Below are positions 35,501 through 50,117 of a stretch of 64,000 nucleotides of DNA, one piece after another (position 1 is the first letter of the stretch; every line of letters begins with the position of its first letter). The position numbers were made by a program, and so were the translations under genes. This stretch comes from Archilochus colubris (Eukaryota > Chordata > Aves > Apodiformes > Trochilidae). Where the stretch lies: positions 99,428,467 to 99,492,466 of the forward strand of contig CM041084.1 of the NCBI GenBank assembly GCA_023079485.1, in the 5' to 3' direction. The notes under the pieces were generated by a model. That model saw only the letters and a list, made by a program, of their open reading frames with translations. It was not told the origin of the DNA and searched no databases.

Positions 35501-37621
35501 CATACAGCTACACTAGGGCAGCACCATACTGCTGTGTATCAAAAATATCATCTCACTGCTTGCATGACACCCAGGCCAAAGCTGGTTTTTATCTGAGCAC
35601 TTAAACCCCAGACAGGCTCATATCTAACTGCATAACCCACCACACAAAATACTTCACAAGTATACTTCACAACTGCTGTTTTTTGTCATAAACGTCCACT
35701 GTAAACTGCTTAAGCCTATCTTTGATCTTATATTTGTACAAGTTAGGACAACAGACTTCTGGATCTGTTTTCAGAAGCTATGGTAATTTAACTAATAAAA
35801 TCCTCAAATTATACAGACATAGCTATGATGTCTAATAACAAGAGATCTTTGTTTTATAAGCCTGCAATTTCAATCTAACCACCTCTGGGAATCAGAACTA
35901 TTTTAAAGGGGACAGGGAGTCCAGCATCCCACCTAGTGTAAATTCAAGACACCAATTACAGCACCTTCCTAGAATAAAAGTTGGGGGAGCACCAGGTTAT
36001 TCCAACTGTTTTAAACAGCAGCAACAACCCATGCTGAGATTTTTGTTGTGTTTTTGACTTACAAGAGACTTAGGAAAGAATGACTGACACCTACCTAATC
36101 ACACTCAGAAATACTAACTAACTGTCTCCAAAACCATTATGTACTGAATTTCTGTTCCAATAATCTTTCACTGTCACAACAGCATTAATGCTGGGGCTGC
36201 CTCTAGCAACTACACATCTCAGACTGGAGCAACTAGTGGGCAGGAAGGAATTACACAGATTCTACCCAGCCAGCTTCCATTGCTGAAACACACTGCCAAG
36301 TTTCCCAAGGTGCCACAGGCTTGTCAGTCACACTGCAGTAAAACCAAAATACTATGTATTTACAAGACAAGTTGGACCTCTACAGAGATCTTTCTGATCA
36401 AAGGTGCCATTTTCTCTTCAAATTCAGGTCTTTTTTAGATCCTCAGCCCCAAAAGTCATCCCTCTAACACCTGGGATGGTCCAACATTTTTTTTCCTTAT
36501 GATGTGAACACGCCTTTCTACATGGGAAGGAAGAACACAGACAAACCTTCTCAGCCTGCAGCATTTCTGGGAAAGATGAGAGAACACTGTCAGACCCTCT
36601 AGTTGTTGGTAGCACAGAGTGAATACAAAAAACTTCTGAGAAGCTGACAGGTTTGATTACCAAGAAGCTCCATGCACAATTAAAAAGGCTGTAATGTACA
36701 CACAGAGTCTGTCACAAAATATCACCTCTACCTAAAGCTGGTATGAAATTAATTTCTTGAATTAATTACAATATTTGATAAATAAAAGGCAGGTAACTTG
36801 TGGAGTTGCACAAAATGACCATGCATTATTAAAAAAAATTCAACAGCACTTGATATGAAACAGCTCAAGTGATAAATGTATTGTCCTCTTCGACTCAAGA
36901 TATTGAACTGTAGGTGTTGTAAAAGAGAGTACGTGAGCTGACTGCCAGAAAGTACAGTATTTCATGCACAAAAGTACTGTTTATTTTAAATGTAAACTGG
37001 AATAGTAAAATGATATATTCAGCCACATATGAAAACAATGCAAGCACACATTAAAAAGCACACAGACCAGCAAAAGGAATTCAAACTCCTTCAAATGGCT
37101 ATATTTATAGTGTTAAATTCAAGAACTATTGGAGTTGTATGATTTAAGTGGGATCCTTTTTTTGATAACTGCCCTATCAACTCTTAACACTCCAAGAGCA
37201 CTTGAAACATACAAAACACTTCAAGGCATCTTCACCAAACCAAGCAGAGAAGGGGTAGTTTTCTTTTGAACATGACAAAGTCAGGCTGAGCAGGTAAAAA
37301 AGAAAAATTCACTGCATTTGACAACTTGAGCCCTAATAAATAAGAAAGGAGTTAAAGTGAGCTTGATAAACCCTGGCAGTTATATTATGAAGCCAGCAAG
37401 TAAAATTTTGAGAACAAGTTAACTGATTTTTATGATATACCTGACAGGAACAGATTAACATCTCCATCAACTTATTCGGCCACAATTAGAAGTAACAATG
37501 GAAAAAATAGTATGTTAAATTAACACAGCCCCATATAATCTACATTCCTATGATGTAATAAAAAATTTTTTAAATCAGGCCAAATTTTAATTGTTTTTCT
37601 TTCCCATTGTTTGACATGGCA

Positions 37622-38440
37622 ATCACAGACTGGTTGAGGTTGGAAAGCACCTCTAGAGGTCACCTGGGCCAAACCCCTTACTCAAGCAGGGCCACCCGTA
37701 GCCAGTTGTCCAAGACCATGTCTAGATGGCTTTTGAGTATCTCCAAGGATGGCAATACTAGAGCCTCCCTTGGCAATCTGTACCAGTGCTCAGCCATCCT
37801 CACCATACAATTGTGTGTCCTGCTGTTCAGAGAGAATGTCCTATGTTTCAGCTTGTGCCCATTGCCTCTGATCCTGTCAGCAGGCACCACTGAAAAGAGC
37901 CTGACTGTCCTATTTTCACCACCTCTTCAGATATCTGTATACACTGATAAGATCTCCCTGAGCCTCCTTTTCTCCAGGCTGAGCAGTCCTGGCTCTCAGC
38001 CTCTCCTCACAGAACCAATGTTCCCGTCCCTTCACCACCTTTGTGGCCAGACACTGAACTCACTCCACTCTGTTCAATGTGTCTTTGATAACGGAGAGCC
38101 CAGAAATTGAGCCAGCACAGCAGCTGTGGCCCCATCAGTGCTAAGCAAAGGGGAAAGATCACCTCTCTCGACCTGTTGGCAGCACCTCCTCCTAATACAG
38201 CCCAGGATACCACCAAACTTCAAGAGCAGGTTATTGGCTCATGGACAGTCAACTTGGTGTGCACTGAGTACCTTAGGGTCTTTTCTGCAAAGCTGTTTTC
38301 CAGCTGGTCAGACCCCAGCCTGTACTTGTGCTTGGGGGGTTGCTCCTCCTCCACTCATAGGTGCATCCCATCAGGGCACACAGACTTAGGTATGTTCAGT
38401 TTACTTAGGTATTCCCTGATTTGAATGTCTTCCACCAAGG
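37622..38440 (-). mobile_element. CR1 LINE fragment, - orientation
   Basis: Reads on + as the complement of a CR1 3' region, starting GGTTGGAAAGCACCTCTAGA, then GGTCACCTGGGCCAAACCCC, through CTCCAAGGATGGCAATACTA, TCTCCCTGAGCCTCCTTTTC, TCCAGGCTGAGCAGTCCTGG, to CCCCAGCCTGTACTTGTGC. About 0.8 kb, in the same orientation as VAPA. Open frames in it are chance. Confidence 0.93.
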
Positions 38441-41400
38441 GTATTGAAAAGATGTCTAAAAATGCAAGACCAACACTCTGTAGCAAGTCAAAACTATCTT
38501 GACTATCAGATAAGAAATATTAAAATATCACAAAGTGCTTAATTGCTCCAAATGTAATTTTATAGTATTTTCTGGAGAAAAGAGCATAGTTGACAGAGCT
38601 GACACAAAAGAAAGTGGGAGGAATGTTATTTTCATAAATTAATCTTAAGAAATTAATAGTCAGCCCTCTGTAAAAATAATCTGAGGGGAATCCATAACAT
38701 GCATTGCCACTGAACACAACTCCTTCCTCTTGAAATACCAGAACTATGACCATTCAAATACCTTCAATTGGAAGAAAAATTCCAACTCTAACAGATCCTC
38801 TACATTAAAATTATTCAGAGTCTAGGAAGCATAACAGCTTAAGTTTCATGGATTAATACTTCAGCATTATAGGTCTGAATGATGAGGAATAACCAGCAAA
38901 TTAAGGTGCAAGATTAATACCTATGGATAGCCATGGCTCTCAGGTAAATATCCATATATTAGAGTAGCAATACAGAATCTTTCACTTCTTACTCTACCCT
39001 GGCACTTGAGAAATAGTTATTAGTTTTATCAGCAACCAGCATATAAATGTCAGAATGCAAAAAAGGCTTTATAAGAAAACACCTCAATATCCACAGCTCC
39101 TGATGGCTGATCCTAGGCTAGTACTGTTTACCATCTGTAACATCAGATTTTATCTAAGCTCCCCACAATAACATGCTGTCGGCACCCATACTGATGATGT
39201 ATCTGTCAAAGATATTTCCTTACAAAAAACGCTGAGACAAAGCCCATTTTTAAATCCTAAAGGACTTCATCTTCCTTCGTCAAAGGGACAAGCAGAGCCC
39301 ATATATGGCTCTATAGTTTACTACAGATGTTTGTGCAGATGCTGGCACGTATGCTTCACTGGGGGCTGGTGTAACAGAACTGAGAACTGAAACATTTTGC
39401 CTACCATTCTGAGAGAGGAAAGACAGGAATACAGTGGCATTTCAAAGCAGACAAAACTTTTTTTTTGCTTGATTTTTTTTTTACTGAAAATTTCATATTT
39501 AACCGAACTTGTACTGCCATGTGGTTAGCAGCCAAAAAACAGTAAAAATGCAATAAACTTCTATCTCAAGGGTGACATACAGCCATAGATTATTACCATG
39601 AATTCTGATAAAGAGAACATTATCTACTTTGTATAACAGATAAAATGCAGACTAAAAGATCGGCTCACATTTAATGTTAAGTATGGACAGTGGTTTCCTT
39701 AGCCTCAACAACAAAAAACACTATTAATGTGATGGTATAACATGGACTTATCCAAAGGTATTAATGTTTGCATTTATCTGAACCTTTTAATCTAGCAGCC
39801 TGAGTCCAATTCAGGCATATACATCCATAAAATTCTTGATCTTTTCCTACAGAAACGTTGCCATTACTAAAGAACTCACACGTTACTAAAGTCAAAGGCT
39901 TGCTTGTTATTTAAGCTCCACATTACTGTGAATTCCTTACTTCCAATTTAGCTTTATTTAGTTACATTGCTAGCCTTGCCAAATACATTAAGCTCATACT
40001 AAAACTGGTAGCTCATAATTCTACTAGGATAAAGTCTAAAGAATCTTATGATAAAGTATTATCCAAAATGCCACCACTGAAATAACAAGAGCAGTAGAAA
40101 TATTTTAGTACTGCTAAACGTGGACATTTAAATGAGTATATTATCCCCAAAGTTCTGAAACAGTATGTACAAGCAACCTTTCCATACAGATACAATATTA
40201 ACAATTTAGTTCAGTAATTGCTGTTACAAATCCTTACTGACTCAGCAACTATTCTCTCTCCTTAAATAAAGTTGATAACTACAAAGGCTCTTAGATTTCA
40301 AAGACTACTAATGGATTTGAACAGAACTAAACAAATAACTTTCCCTTTCTTCTCTCCTTTCAACTGGCTTTTATTTTACCTGCTACAGCTTACAAAAAGT
40401 TTTAGAGATGCTGGTTAAAATATATGAATATTCAGCAGCTTAAAATACATATGAAACTTCAAAAACAAAATTTCCAATGGGATACACCTTTCTGATCTGA
40501 ACTGCAACATACATGATATTCTTCAAACTCTACAGCAATCAGAATACTTGTAATCATCTCGCATGACAGCTGTAGTGACATGATATCAGTCTTTCCACAG
40601 AAGACTTGATGAAAAGCTGCTACCTGAAACTTCTGCAATGTGCTCCAAAGAATTGTGTATTAGAGACAAAACTCAAACATGAAACCTAAAACACCAAAGC
40701 TCTTAAGACTTCCACAAGTTTCCTTGCAAGCAGTAGCCCAGCACTGTAACAAAGTAACTTAAAATAAATAAATAAATCAATTTCGCATTTCTCCCAGTAT
40801 GAACAAAAGCCCAGAAAGTTCTTTAAAAAACACCCAAATAGTTTCAGGTGTTTGACTGTTAGATGGTAACCAGCCTCAGCATGTAACAGAGTCTGGTCTA
40901 AGCAGGCTTATATATCAGACATTAAAATTTCCTACAGACAGGCCTAGCTACCCATGAACCATCTGCCAAAGACACTTCAGTCTCAGAGAGACCTTTCATT
41001 CTCTGGAAGCACAGACAGCAGGTCTCCATCTCTCAAATCGCCAAAAGCCAAATACAGCACATACTACAGTCACTCAGGAAAACTGACACCTGCTTTACAT
41101 AAAAGTTGCATTCAGTCACAGTCTTGTCACTCAGACAGGATCATAAACTCCATTCCCTCATTACCTTCACATCACAATACTCAAGTTGAGCTAACATAGC
41201 CACCACCCTTCCCAGAACCAGTCAACTGGAGTTCTAACTTCAGCTGTAGTACGTAACATGTCCAAAAGACCACACAATTAACAGTCCAACAGTTTTTACT
41301 TTCATTTGGTCAAGAAGACTTAGTGGCAACATTAAGGCTGCTTAAATATGCTAACTTAACATCAAACTCCTTAGAAGTGTTATTAACTCTAGTGCACATA

Positions 41401-41814
41401 TGGAGCAGTCATACGATTTTAAAATTTAAGAACATTCCTTCTTACAACAAAAAAAATCCAAACAAAACATTAAAGAGGTATTTCAGTCAGTATCTCATTC
41501 AAGCTATTCTAATGTCCTGGAATGCACATATGTACATAATTAGGTACCACCACTGTCCTACCTTTTCAAGAACATTGTAAACTCATGACCTAGGAGAAGT
41601 TTTCTGAAGCCCACAAGACAAACCATTTTGTAAGATGGTATCTGATGAATTTTCAAATATTTAGAAGATTTTAGAAGATTGGTCCAGACAGACATGATTC
41701 AGATTTGAAATTTAATTAGTTTCTGATGATATAAATACATTGATAGCCAATTGATGCTAGTTCATTTTTGTACCAAGCCTACCCTTTAGCCTACATAGAG
41801 CTTTTTTTCCCTTC

Positions 41815-42420
41815 TAGTGCTTACCTCTTTGGATATATTTATAGATAGCAATCAGATCTCCTCTCAGTCTTCATTTTGCTGAAATAAACAAGACAAGCCA
41901 TTCTACTTCACTTATATTGATCACTTTTTCTTTGCACCATTCCCATTTGGATTCAGTTTTTCTGATGAACTGCTGCCAGGACTGCATTCAGATAAAGCTT
42001 CATCAATGCCATAAATCTTGATATTAATATTTCCCTCACTACAAAACTACACTTGCCCCATTTCATGACTCATCACACTCACAATAAACCTCTGACTAAG
42101 TCCTAGTCTCCAGCTTTATACTTTCTTCATCACTTTCACCTAAAATGAGAAAATGGTAGTTTTATTACTAGAGCACACCAAGTGCACAAATTCTGTTTGC
42201 CTTCAATCACATATCCTAACTTTGCATTATCAATGAGCTCCACCAGCACAACCCTACTCATACAGAAGTCATTAAAGAGGACACTAAATCAAGTGCAAAC
42301 AAGACACTGGCCCATTCTTCAGAAATGTCCTTATTAAGCTTTGACTAGTCTACCAGATGTGCTCCAGTCTATTTTAATAGCTTGCCCCTCCTCTACCTTA
42401 TACTTTTTCCAACAGGCTCT
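41815..42420 (-). mobile_element. Old, degenerate CR1-like LINE fragment
   Basis: TATTTATAGATAGCAATCAG then ATCTCCTCTCAGTCTTC resembles the complement of older CR1 subfamilies. Further right, TTTGCATTATCAATGAGCTC and GTCATTAAAGAGGACACTAA fit the same element in order. Boundaries are approximate because of divergence. Confidence 0.55.
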
Positions 42421-42494
42421 TTTACTCGCCATTTAATTATTAGTTTTTTTGATATTTCTGTATCAATCAATCAACACTTAGATCATAGAACAGA

Positions 42495-43770
42495 CTCTCC
42501 TGGAAGATATCTGAAAACAAATGGAAAGCAAGGAGTAAGAAGACTGCCAATGTGGCTTCAACAAGGGCAAATTGACCCTGGCTGATGTAGTGGCTTTCCA
42601 TGATGGACTGACTGTATCAGTGGACAAGGGAAGAGCTACAGGTGTCAGCTACCTGGACTTCTGCAAGGCCTTTGATACAGTCCTACTCAACACTCCTACC
42701 CCTAAATTGAAGAGATAGAGGTTTGATGGATGGACTGTTAGATGGATAAGGAATTATGGTGGATCGACTGTTAGATGGATAATGAACTGGCTGAGTGGTT
42801 ATATCCAAAGTTGATGTCTCAATGTCCACTTGGAAACCAGGAATGACTGGTGTCCCCCAAGGACCTGTACTGGGACCAATACTATTTATCGACATAGTGG
42901 GACTGAGTACAGGCTCAGCAGATTTGCAGATGACATGAAACTGGGTGGTGATATTGATTAGCCTGAGGAAAGGGAGGCCATCCAGAGGAAGCCTGACAGG
43001 CTTGAAGAATCTAGCATGCAAACCTGAAGAAGTTTAAAAAGGCCAAGTGCAAGGTCCTGCACCTGATTCAGGGCAATCCCCAGTATCAAGTACAGACTGA
43101 GGTACAAATGGATTAAGCGCAACACTGCAGAGGACTTGGGGATACTGAAAACTTGAACATGAGCTGGCAAGATGTACTTGCAACCCAGAGAGCCATCCGT
43201 ATCCCTGGAAGCATAAATAGAAGTGTGGTCAGCAGGTCAAGGGAGCTGACTGCCCCCCCCCTACTCCATTCACCTCAAGGAACCCAAGCAGAGTACTGCC
43301 TTCAGCTCTGAGACACCCAGTACAAGACAGATGTGGAACTGTTGTCCAAAGAATGGCCATAAAAATTGCCAGAGGGTTGAAGCACCTCTGTTGTGAAGAC
43401 ACGCTATGAGAGCTGAGGTTATTCAAGCTGGAGAAGAGAAGGCTCCAGGGAGACCTTATTAGGGCCTTTCAATATATAAAGACTCTTAATACCTGTAGTG
43501 ACAGGAAAAGGGACAACAGAGTTAAAACTGAAAGACAGTGGAGTTACATTGCACATAAGTAGTAATTTATTTTATAAGGAGGGTGATGCAACAGTGGGAC
43601 AAGCTGCCCACAGAAGTTGTGGCTGTCCCATACCTGGAAGTGTTCCGAGGTCAGGCTGGGTGGGGCTTTGAGCAACCTGGTCTTGTGAAAAGTGTCTTTG
43701 CCCATAGAAGGAGAAATGGACTGGGTAATTAATTTTAAAGGTCCTTTCCAACCAGATAGGTTCTATGTAT
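42495..43770 (+). mobile_element. CR1 LINE, 1.3-kb 3' part with reverse-transcriptase remnant
   Basis: Begins near CTCCTGGAAGATATCTGAAA. TATGTGGCTTCAA-type and GGTGTCAGCTACCTGGACTT sequence follow, where one frame reads YLDFCKAFDT, the catalytic motif A region of non-LTR reverse transcriptases. It continues through GCTGGAGAAGAGAAGGCTCC and GGGAGACCTTATTAGGGCC and ends GGTCCTTTCCAACCAGATAG, GTTCTATG. The frame is broken by stops and indels, and a 33-bp offset duplication sits inside at 42733-42782. It is antisense to VAPA in intron 1 and is a dead copy. Confidence 0.9.
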
Positions 43771-46700
43771 TAATGCAATGACATCCAGTAAATTCAGTGG
43801 TAAGAGCAGATTGTGTTGGAGGGATGCACACAAAAAGAACAAAAAGACAGAGGGAAGGACACACATCAGACTGGCACATTCTACCTGGGACACTCATGCT
43901 GCATTTTATTATATGTTCCATTTCCTTCCATGTTTTTAATCATTCTTTCCTCTATGGTTTTAGAAACTATTGAGGTCAGATCTATTGAAGCATTAAAGTG
44001 TCAAATTAAGAATTATTCCAAGTGAGACCACATTTTGAGAAACACAGAAGGAAAATATTCTGATGTGACAAACTTTTTAATATTAAAACAAACAATTTTT
44101 CTTTTACTTTTCTTCCTTTCCCACATTGATAAAAAACAAACATCTGAAGCCCTACACCACAATAATACTTAGAAAACTATATTAACACTCAAGACCTTGT
44201 CCACATAGCTATAAATAGAAAATGTATTTCTAAATACTTTCAAACTGTAACATAGATTACATCTGCATTGCTTTATATTTTACAATGTAATGAAATAACT
44301 TTATAAAACACACACACACACAAAAAAAACCAAAAACCAAACACAAGCAACACAAACTAAAGAGGCCAAGATCACTTTGTACCAGAGAAAGGGTCACTAC
44401 CATAAGGGAAAAAAAAGTTGCTAAAATTCTAACTCACGTTCCTTCATTTTTATATTCAACACTACCACATCAGAAATTCTCTTGGTAATTTTGATGTTTT
44501 TTTAAAAACATATTAGCTTATACAAACTCAACTGGCTAATCTGGTATCAAAGGTTTCAGAACTTGACACCTTTCACACAGGAAAATGTAATGCTTATCTA
44601 ATTAGACAATGATTTCCCCCCCCCCATTTTATACACAGCAAGTTCTCTGCAAAAGCCTTTTATAACTTGAATTTATGGCTTGTAAGCTGAGTGTGTAATA
44701 ACCCTTTAATAGTTACAAAGATCTACCTAACAAACATCTCCCAAAGACAAACTTCTTTAGAAATCAAACCATATTCACAACCACAGTCAGCCTGAAACAG
44801 GAACAATTTATAATACTACAATGGGCAGCCAATATGCTAAGTATTCAGACCTACTAACCAGTGCACAGGACAGTTCTCTTATTCATGGTACGTTTCTACT
44901 TCCCAGCTTGGCTTTGAACAAAGGTAGTGTTCCTGTGTAATACAGTATTTTTTACAATATTAATAATGATGTGCTACAGTGATCTAGAACACTTCCCTCA
45001 TGCTACTAACAGGTAGAATGAGTAGGCACTTTCTAATTACAACGTAAAGGTGAAGCTTTTATACCAATGACTACACTAGAAGTACAAGTCAGCGAGGTCT
45101 GGATAGTGTTTCTCTCTTCAGTGAAGATGCCATATTAAGCAAGAGGCCTACAAATTGCAGATACAGGACAAAGCTTCCAAACCTCCACTGCTGTATACTT
45201 CTGTCATCACAGGAAAATCTGTGATTACTGAAATTTAAAATTGCAAACTAGATCTACCAAAATACAACCTAACATCTACAATATGCATAACTTCACAGAG
45301 CAATACAACTCCCTTTTTACTTAAATGCAGTCTAACACAGTGGTAGAGACCAATGTATTAGCATAATACCACCTCAGAAGCAACAAAAGCCAACCTGGCA
45401 CAAAATTCTTTCTCTTCTTCACCATTCTCACAAAACACTTTATGTCTAATACCTATCAATAATATACACACACACACTAATAAATAAATAAACACTAATA
45501 ATAAACTAATAAAATAAACTAATAAACATTTGACCCATAAAACAATGGACAGAAGTAGAGATATGTAAAAGAACAATAAATAATTCCCGGAATCCTCCTT
45601 GGATTAAAAAAAAAAGATATCAAAGACCACTTGTTGAATACTGAGTCATTCCATGGGATGTTCAATCTTTGTCATTACATAATATTCAGACAGCAAAAAT
45701 ATTAACATAAACGGAAGAATTTCAAAGTACCAAAAAGCCACAACTGTGTTAGTACTCACAACCAATTTTTCCCCTCTGCAATCCCATTGTTTAGTTTCAA
45801 AAATTCAAAAATGTTCTTGAATGAAGATCCCAGAAAACCGAAACCCCAATTGCCATTTTTAAACCTATCTTAGAAAGCTGTGACATGACACATTTGCTGG
45901 TACTTCAATAGGTGAAAACAGGTGTAAAATTTGCCATAACCAAGACACACACAAATAAGGCAGCAAGATCACGTTTGAGGACTTCAGAGTCTGCCTCCAC
46001 TAAGAGATACCCTGGGCTAATGCTGGCAAGGGGATGCATTTAACACTGAGCTATTTTTACCTTTCAATTCCACCTCCTAGATTTGCAGCAACACATAGCC
46101 TGTGGCTTTCAATGTTACCAACAGCAGCGTAATGAATACAAAGTAATCTACTGCAATATTTTTTATTATTTAAAAGGTCACTGAAATCTGCATTTCAGAA
46201 TGACCCACAAATAATCCAGAGAAGTGCTCCCTGCCACACCTGAGAAGAGTCATTTGAACATACACCAGCTGATAGCACTATATACACTAACAATCTTAGA
46301 TTATAATTCAGATTAATAATCAGAAATTAATATGTTATACTGATCTCAATTCATGCAATGGAAAACTTACTGCACACAAACATTTTGAAAAGTTGATTTT
46401 AGTTTTCTTACTTTCTGACTTATTTTGGGCCTTGAGGTAATAACACACAAGAAAAAATGTGCCTCATTATTTTGAGACATTTCTACATGTAACATAACTG
46501 GATTTCACACACTTGTAGGCAAGAACTTCAATAAAGGATATCAGTTTAGATTATTCAGACATTTGTATAATGCTTGACTATTGCTAGCCAGACACCTCTG
46601 AATCACACAAAATTCAAATTCTGAACACTGCCTACTAATCTTCCAAGGCTCATCAAATCATCTAGTGTTGATTTTCAATTAGGTGTTGCAGAAGCATGTC

Positions 46701-49700
46701 TTATGACTGATTCAAAGATTTGGCAAAGATTTTGAAAAAAAGGACCCTAATCCAAGACCAATTTAAATAAACATTACTTACAGTTACAAAACTGGCTTTT
46801 TTGACCTAAGGAAGGCTGAGTTTCCATAAAAACGCTAGAAAACTTTGGGCTGAAAACTTCCAGTGATGCTATTTAACTACAAAAGTCTTAAAAAATATAT
46901 TATTTAAATGTAATTACTCACAAGGAATCAACAAATTAGAGATTACCTTAATCCTCACAAAACAAAGGGTACAAACAATGATCATATGCTTGAGTCACAT
47001 GAAAAAGACCCAGTAATAAGCAGAAAATGTTCCATTTTCCTAATCAGTTTTGAAGTGTCTCATGTTTCATTCTTCTTATCCAGTTCTAAACGAACTCAAA
47101 CAAATTCCGTTTGGAGAAGCTAAACAAAATACATTAGACTACAATACAGAAGAAAGCTAACCTGCAGGAGTAATGTGGCTGAAGACCTGGATACCAGAAC
47201 CACAAGGCCAATTCTCAGTGCTCCATATGGAGTCTCTGAAAGCAGCATTATGTAGCTATCAATTCATCTTATTTTCATCACTTCTAAGTACAATGTTTCC
47301 CCTTGTCACATTTGCAAAACACTGAGAAGTACGTTTTTGTGGTTTTCCTTAAGTACTCCTGGTGGTTCCAGAATCTAAAGAAACCTAACTATCATTGAAA
47401 CAAAATGTTATGACTGACTGAATTTGCCAGGTATAAAAACAGGATTCTAATCTTTCGGTTTCCAAGGAATGTATGTAATGTGTGAACCAGCATGGGATAA
47501 ATTCTCTAGACCTTCCTCTGAACTGTAGGGAATAAAATTCAGGATGAATGTATTATAGACCTTTTTTTTTAAAAAAAAAATCTATTTGCTCAGCAAAAAT
47601 AAGACATTTTCATCAGGCAGTGATCTAATTAAACAATTGTCAGAAACTCCTTAAAATAAGCCCCAAGTACTTTCTAATTTAAATCATTGTTGTTATGCAT
47701 AGGGGCATTAACAACGCATTTCTCCGTTACCCTAAAGGTCAGCAAATCCATTTTAAGTTCCTGAGGTGAGAAAATCAACAGAACTACCTGTCCAGTTCAG
47801 ATGTTTAGACTTTAATTGGATCTCTTTTACATACACATCAACAGCACTAAACCAAAAATAATGCATAATTCTCCCAAACACATGACTTAGAATAACCAGC
47901 TGGACTGAAAAAAATATATACTTTTTTTAAGCAGTTGTGTGATTTTCCTACACTAAATTACACTTATTCTGAGGCATAAATTTTCTCACTAACCAATTAC
48001 CTTATAAAAGATAACATTCTGAGTTCCCTTCTGCCAATATTGCATTCCTCAATGCAGCAATTTAGAACTGAATTAGTTTGTGGCCCACAAACGTTTTTTA
48101 AATATCTCATAATAATAAGCAGTTAGAAATTATTTACTGAGGGTGCACTCTATGCTCTCTCAATAGATAGCTCTTTCTATAGTATATTACTGTAATAATA
48201 CAATCACAGAGAGTGCTTTCCATGGAGTATTGAGACTGCAGTCTCATTACGCTTCACGTTTTTTGCTTAGTCTGCTCAACATAAATTTTCCTAATATATG
48301 CATTAGCCTGAAATGAAAGTTTATGCCTAAAGAATGCACATTTAACGGTCTAAGTACATAAATACAATAAAGATCACTGACTGATAATGGCTTCATACAC
48401 AAAGAATTTCTGAACTAGTATTTATTCCATATTCCCTGTATCAACACCGAGTTTTGCATCAAATCAATATGGATTACTCCCAGATTGAAAAAAACCCTCA
48501 ACATTTGAATGCTTTCAATTAGACAATGTAGCTTTTCAATTAAAAATAAATAATAAAAAAAAATTTGAAGTCGTGTGTTTTCCCCCATCCTGTTCCTTCA
48601 ATAATACAGCATATTGGAGTTGGACTACAGCCAGACCTGGCAGTGTTTTAACAATACAAAACAGTTGAAAAAGATAAGTTCCCATTATGGTTTTGACTCT
48701 ATGAATATGCAATTTAAAAAAAAAAATAGAAATTGAAGCTATCAAGAAATTAACGTGATCAGACAGATTTTGGTTTTTAATTGATTAGGATCAATAAAAC
48801 AAGCACAGTGTGTTAAAAATATCTTTGCTGAACAGGACTTAATCTTTATTTCTAAAACTCAAGCCACCCAAAGGTATTCTTGGGAAATAGTGTTCCCTTC
48901 TAATATAGTCATTAATTTGTTTTAGCTGTTCATTTAAAGATTTTTACAACTTCATAAATTCAGGTCTGTCCTTCTAAGTGACAAATGGGTCTACTCAAAA
49001 CGTGAAGTGAAATAGAAACATTTTTAGTATTGGGAGATAAGTACGTGTGCTGACATTAACCACGTAATACAGACCGTAATTTTAGATACCGTAAGCACCT
49101 TTTAAAAAAATTCTAACACTGCTGGTTCTAAAACTAAAATGTTCCGAGATTTTTTCTCGTTTTGGGTATAAAAATATAATCACAGGATACTACTGAAAAC
49201 TACTTGTTATATCAAGCTTTTCTTTTGTGCCCTTACCTTTCAAGGCACACTCATCTTTGGAAGAGCTTTCGTCTTCACAACTATCTAACTGATTAGGAGA
49301 GAAAGAAACCCCACACGATAACAGCACTAACCGGGACCTATTTTGACAGAAGCATGTCATGCCGGTCATAGTCATGCGGTCGGCACGCAATACACAGAAA
49401 CTTCCGAAATACACGCATTCCTTCCCCTCATTCCCAAGAAAGGAGGGAGCCGTGCTCTTTTACGTACCGAGAACCTGCCTGAAACATGACAACGTGGGGG
49501 AATGGGCGGGGAGTCATTTGCCAGACCAGCGGGCCGGGCTGCACCGGGGTGAGGGTGCCAGTGCCCGCACATCTCTCACTCGCACTCACTCCGCGAGTGA
49601 TGGTGCGAAACCCCGCCGGGCCCCGCGGAGACACGGACGGAGGCCACGGCTGGGCTCTGACCAGCACCCACCGTCGGCCCTTTAGGGCGCGGGAGAAGGA

Positions 49701-50103
49701 CAGACGAGGTTAGCCCAGCCTTCCCCCCCTCCCGCTCCTCTCCCCGCACGGCAGCAGGGCTTCAATCTCCAGCTTCGGGGGCTCTTCTCCTCGCTACAGC
49801 CGGAGGCAGTAGCTCATGGAGCGGGACAGGCGGTCACGCAGATCCCCCCGGCCACAGAAATGACAGGAGAGCGACTCCCCCTCCCCGGGCCCCGCTACTC
49901 CAGGGCCGGGGCCTCCCGAGCGGAGCAGTGACACGGCAGCGGCCGAGCCGGCATGCGGAGGGACAGGCGGGGGGCAGCGGAGGGGAATGGCGCACCGGCG
50001 GAGGCCGGAGGAGGGCGGCGGGGCCCTAAGCTCCGCGCCCGGAAAAGCGGGCGGCGGGCGGCCACCCGCCGGGGCCGCGGACACGCCGAGTCCCTACGGG
50101 ATC

Positions 50104-50117
50104 CCAAGATGGCGGCG
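50104..50117 (+). promoter_or_regulatory. YY1-like motif CAAGATGGCGGC
   Basis: CCCAAGATGGCGGCGGCC matches the YY1 consensus on the + strand. It lies about 220 bp inside VAPA intron 1. YY1 sites often sit just downstream of start sites of CpG promoters. Confidence 0.5.

Noticed and set aside
37607..38110. 167-codon + open frame in VAPA intron 1
   Set aside because: It is the antisense of a CR1 LINE copy.
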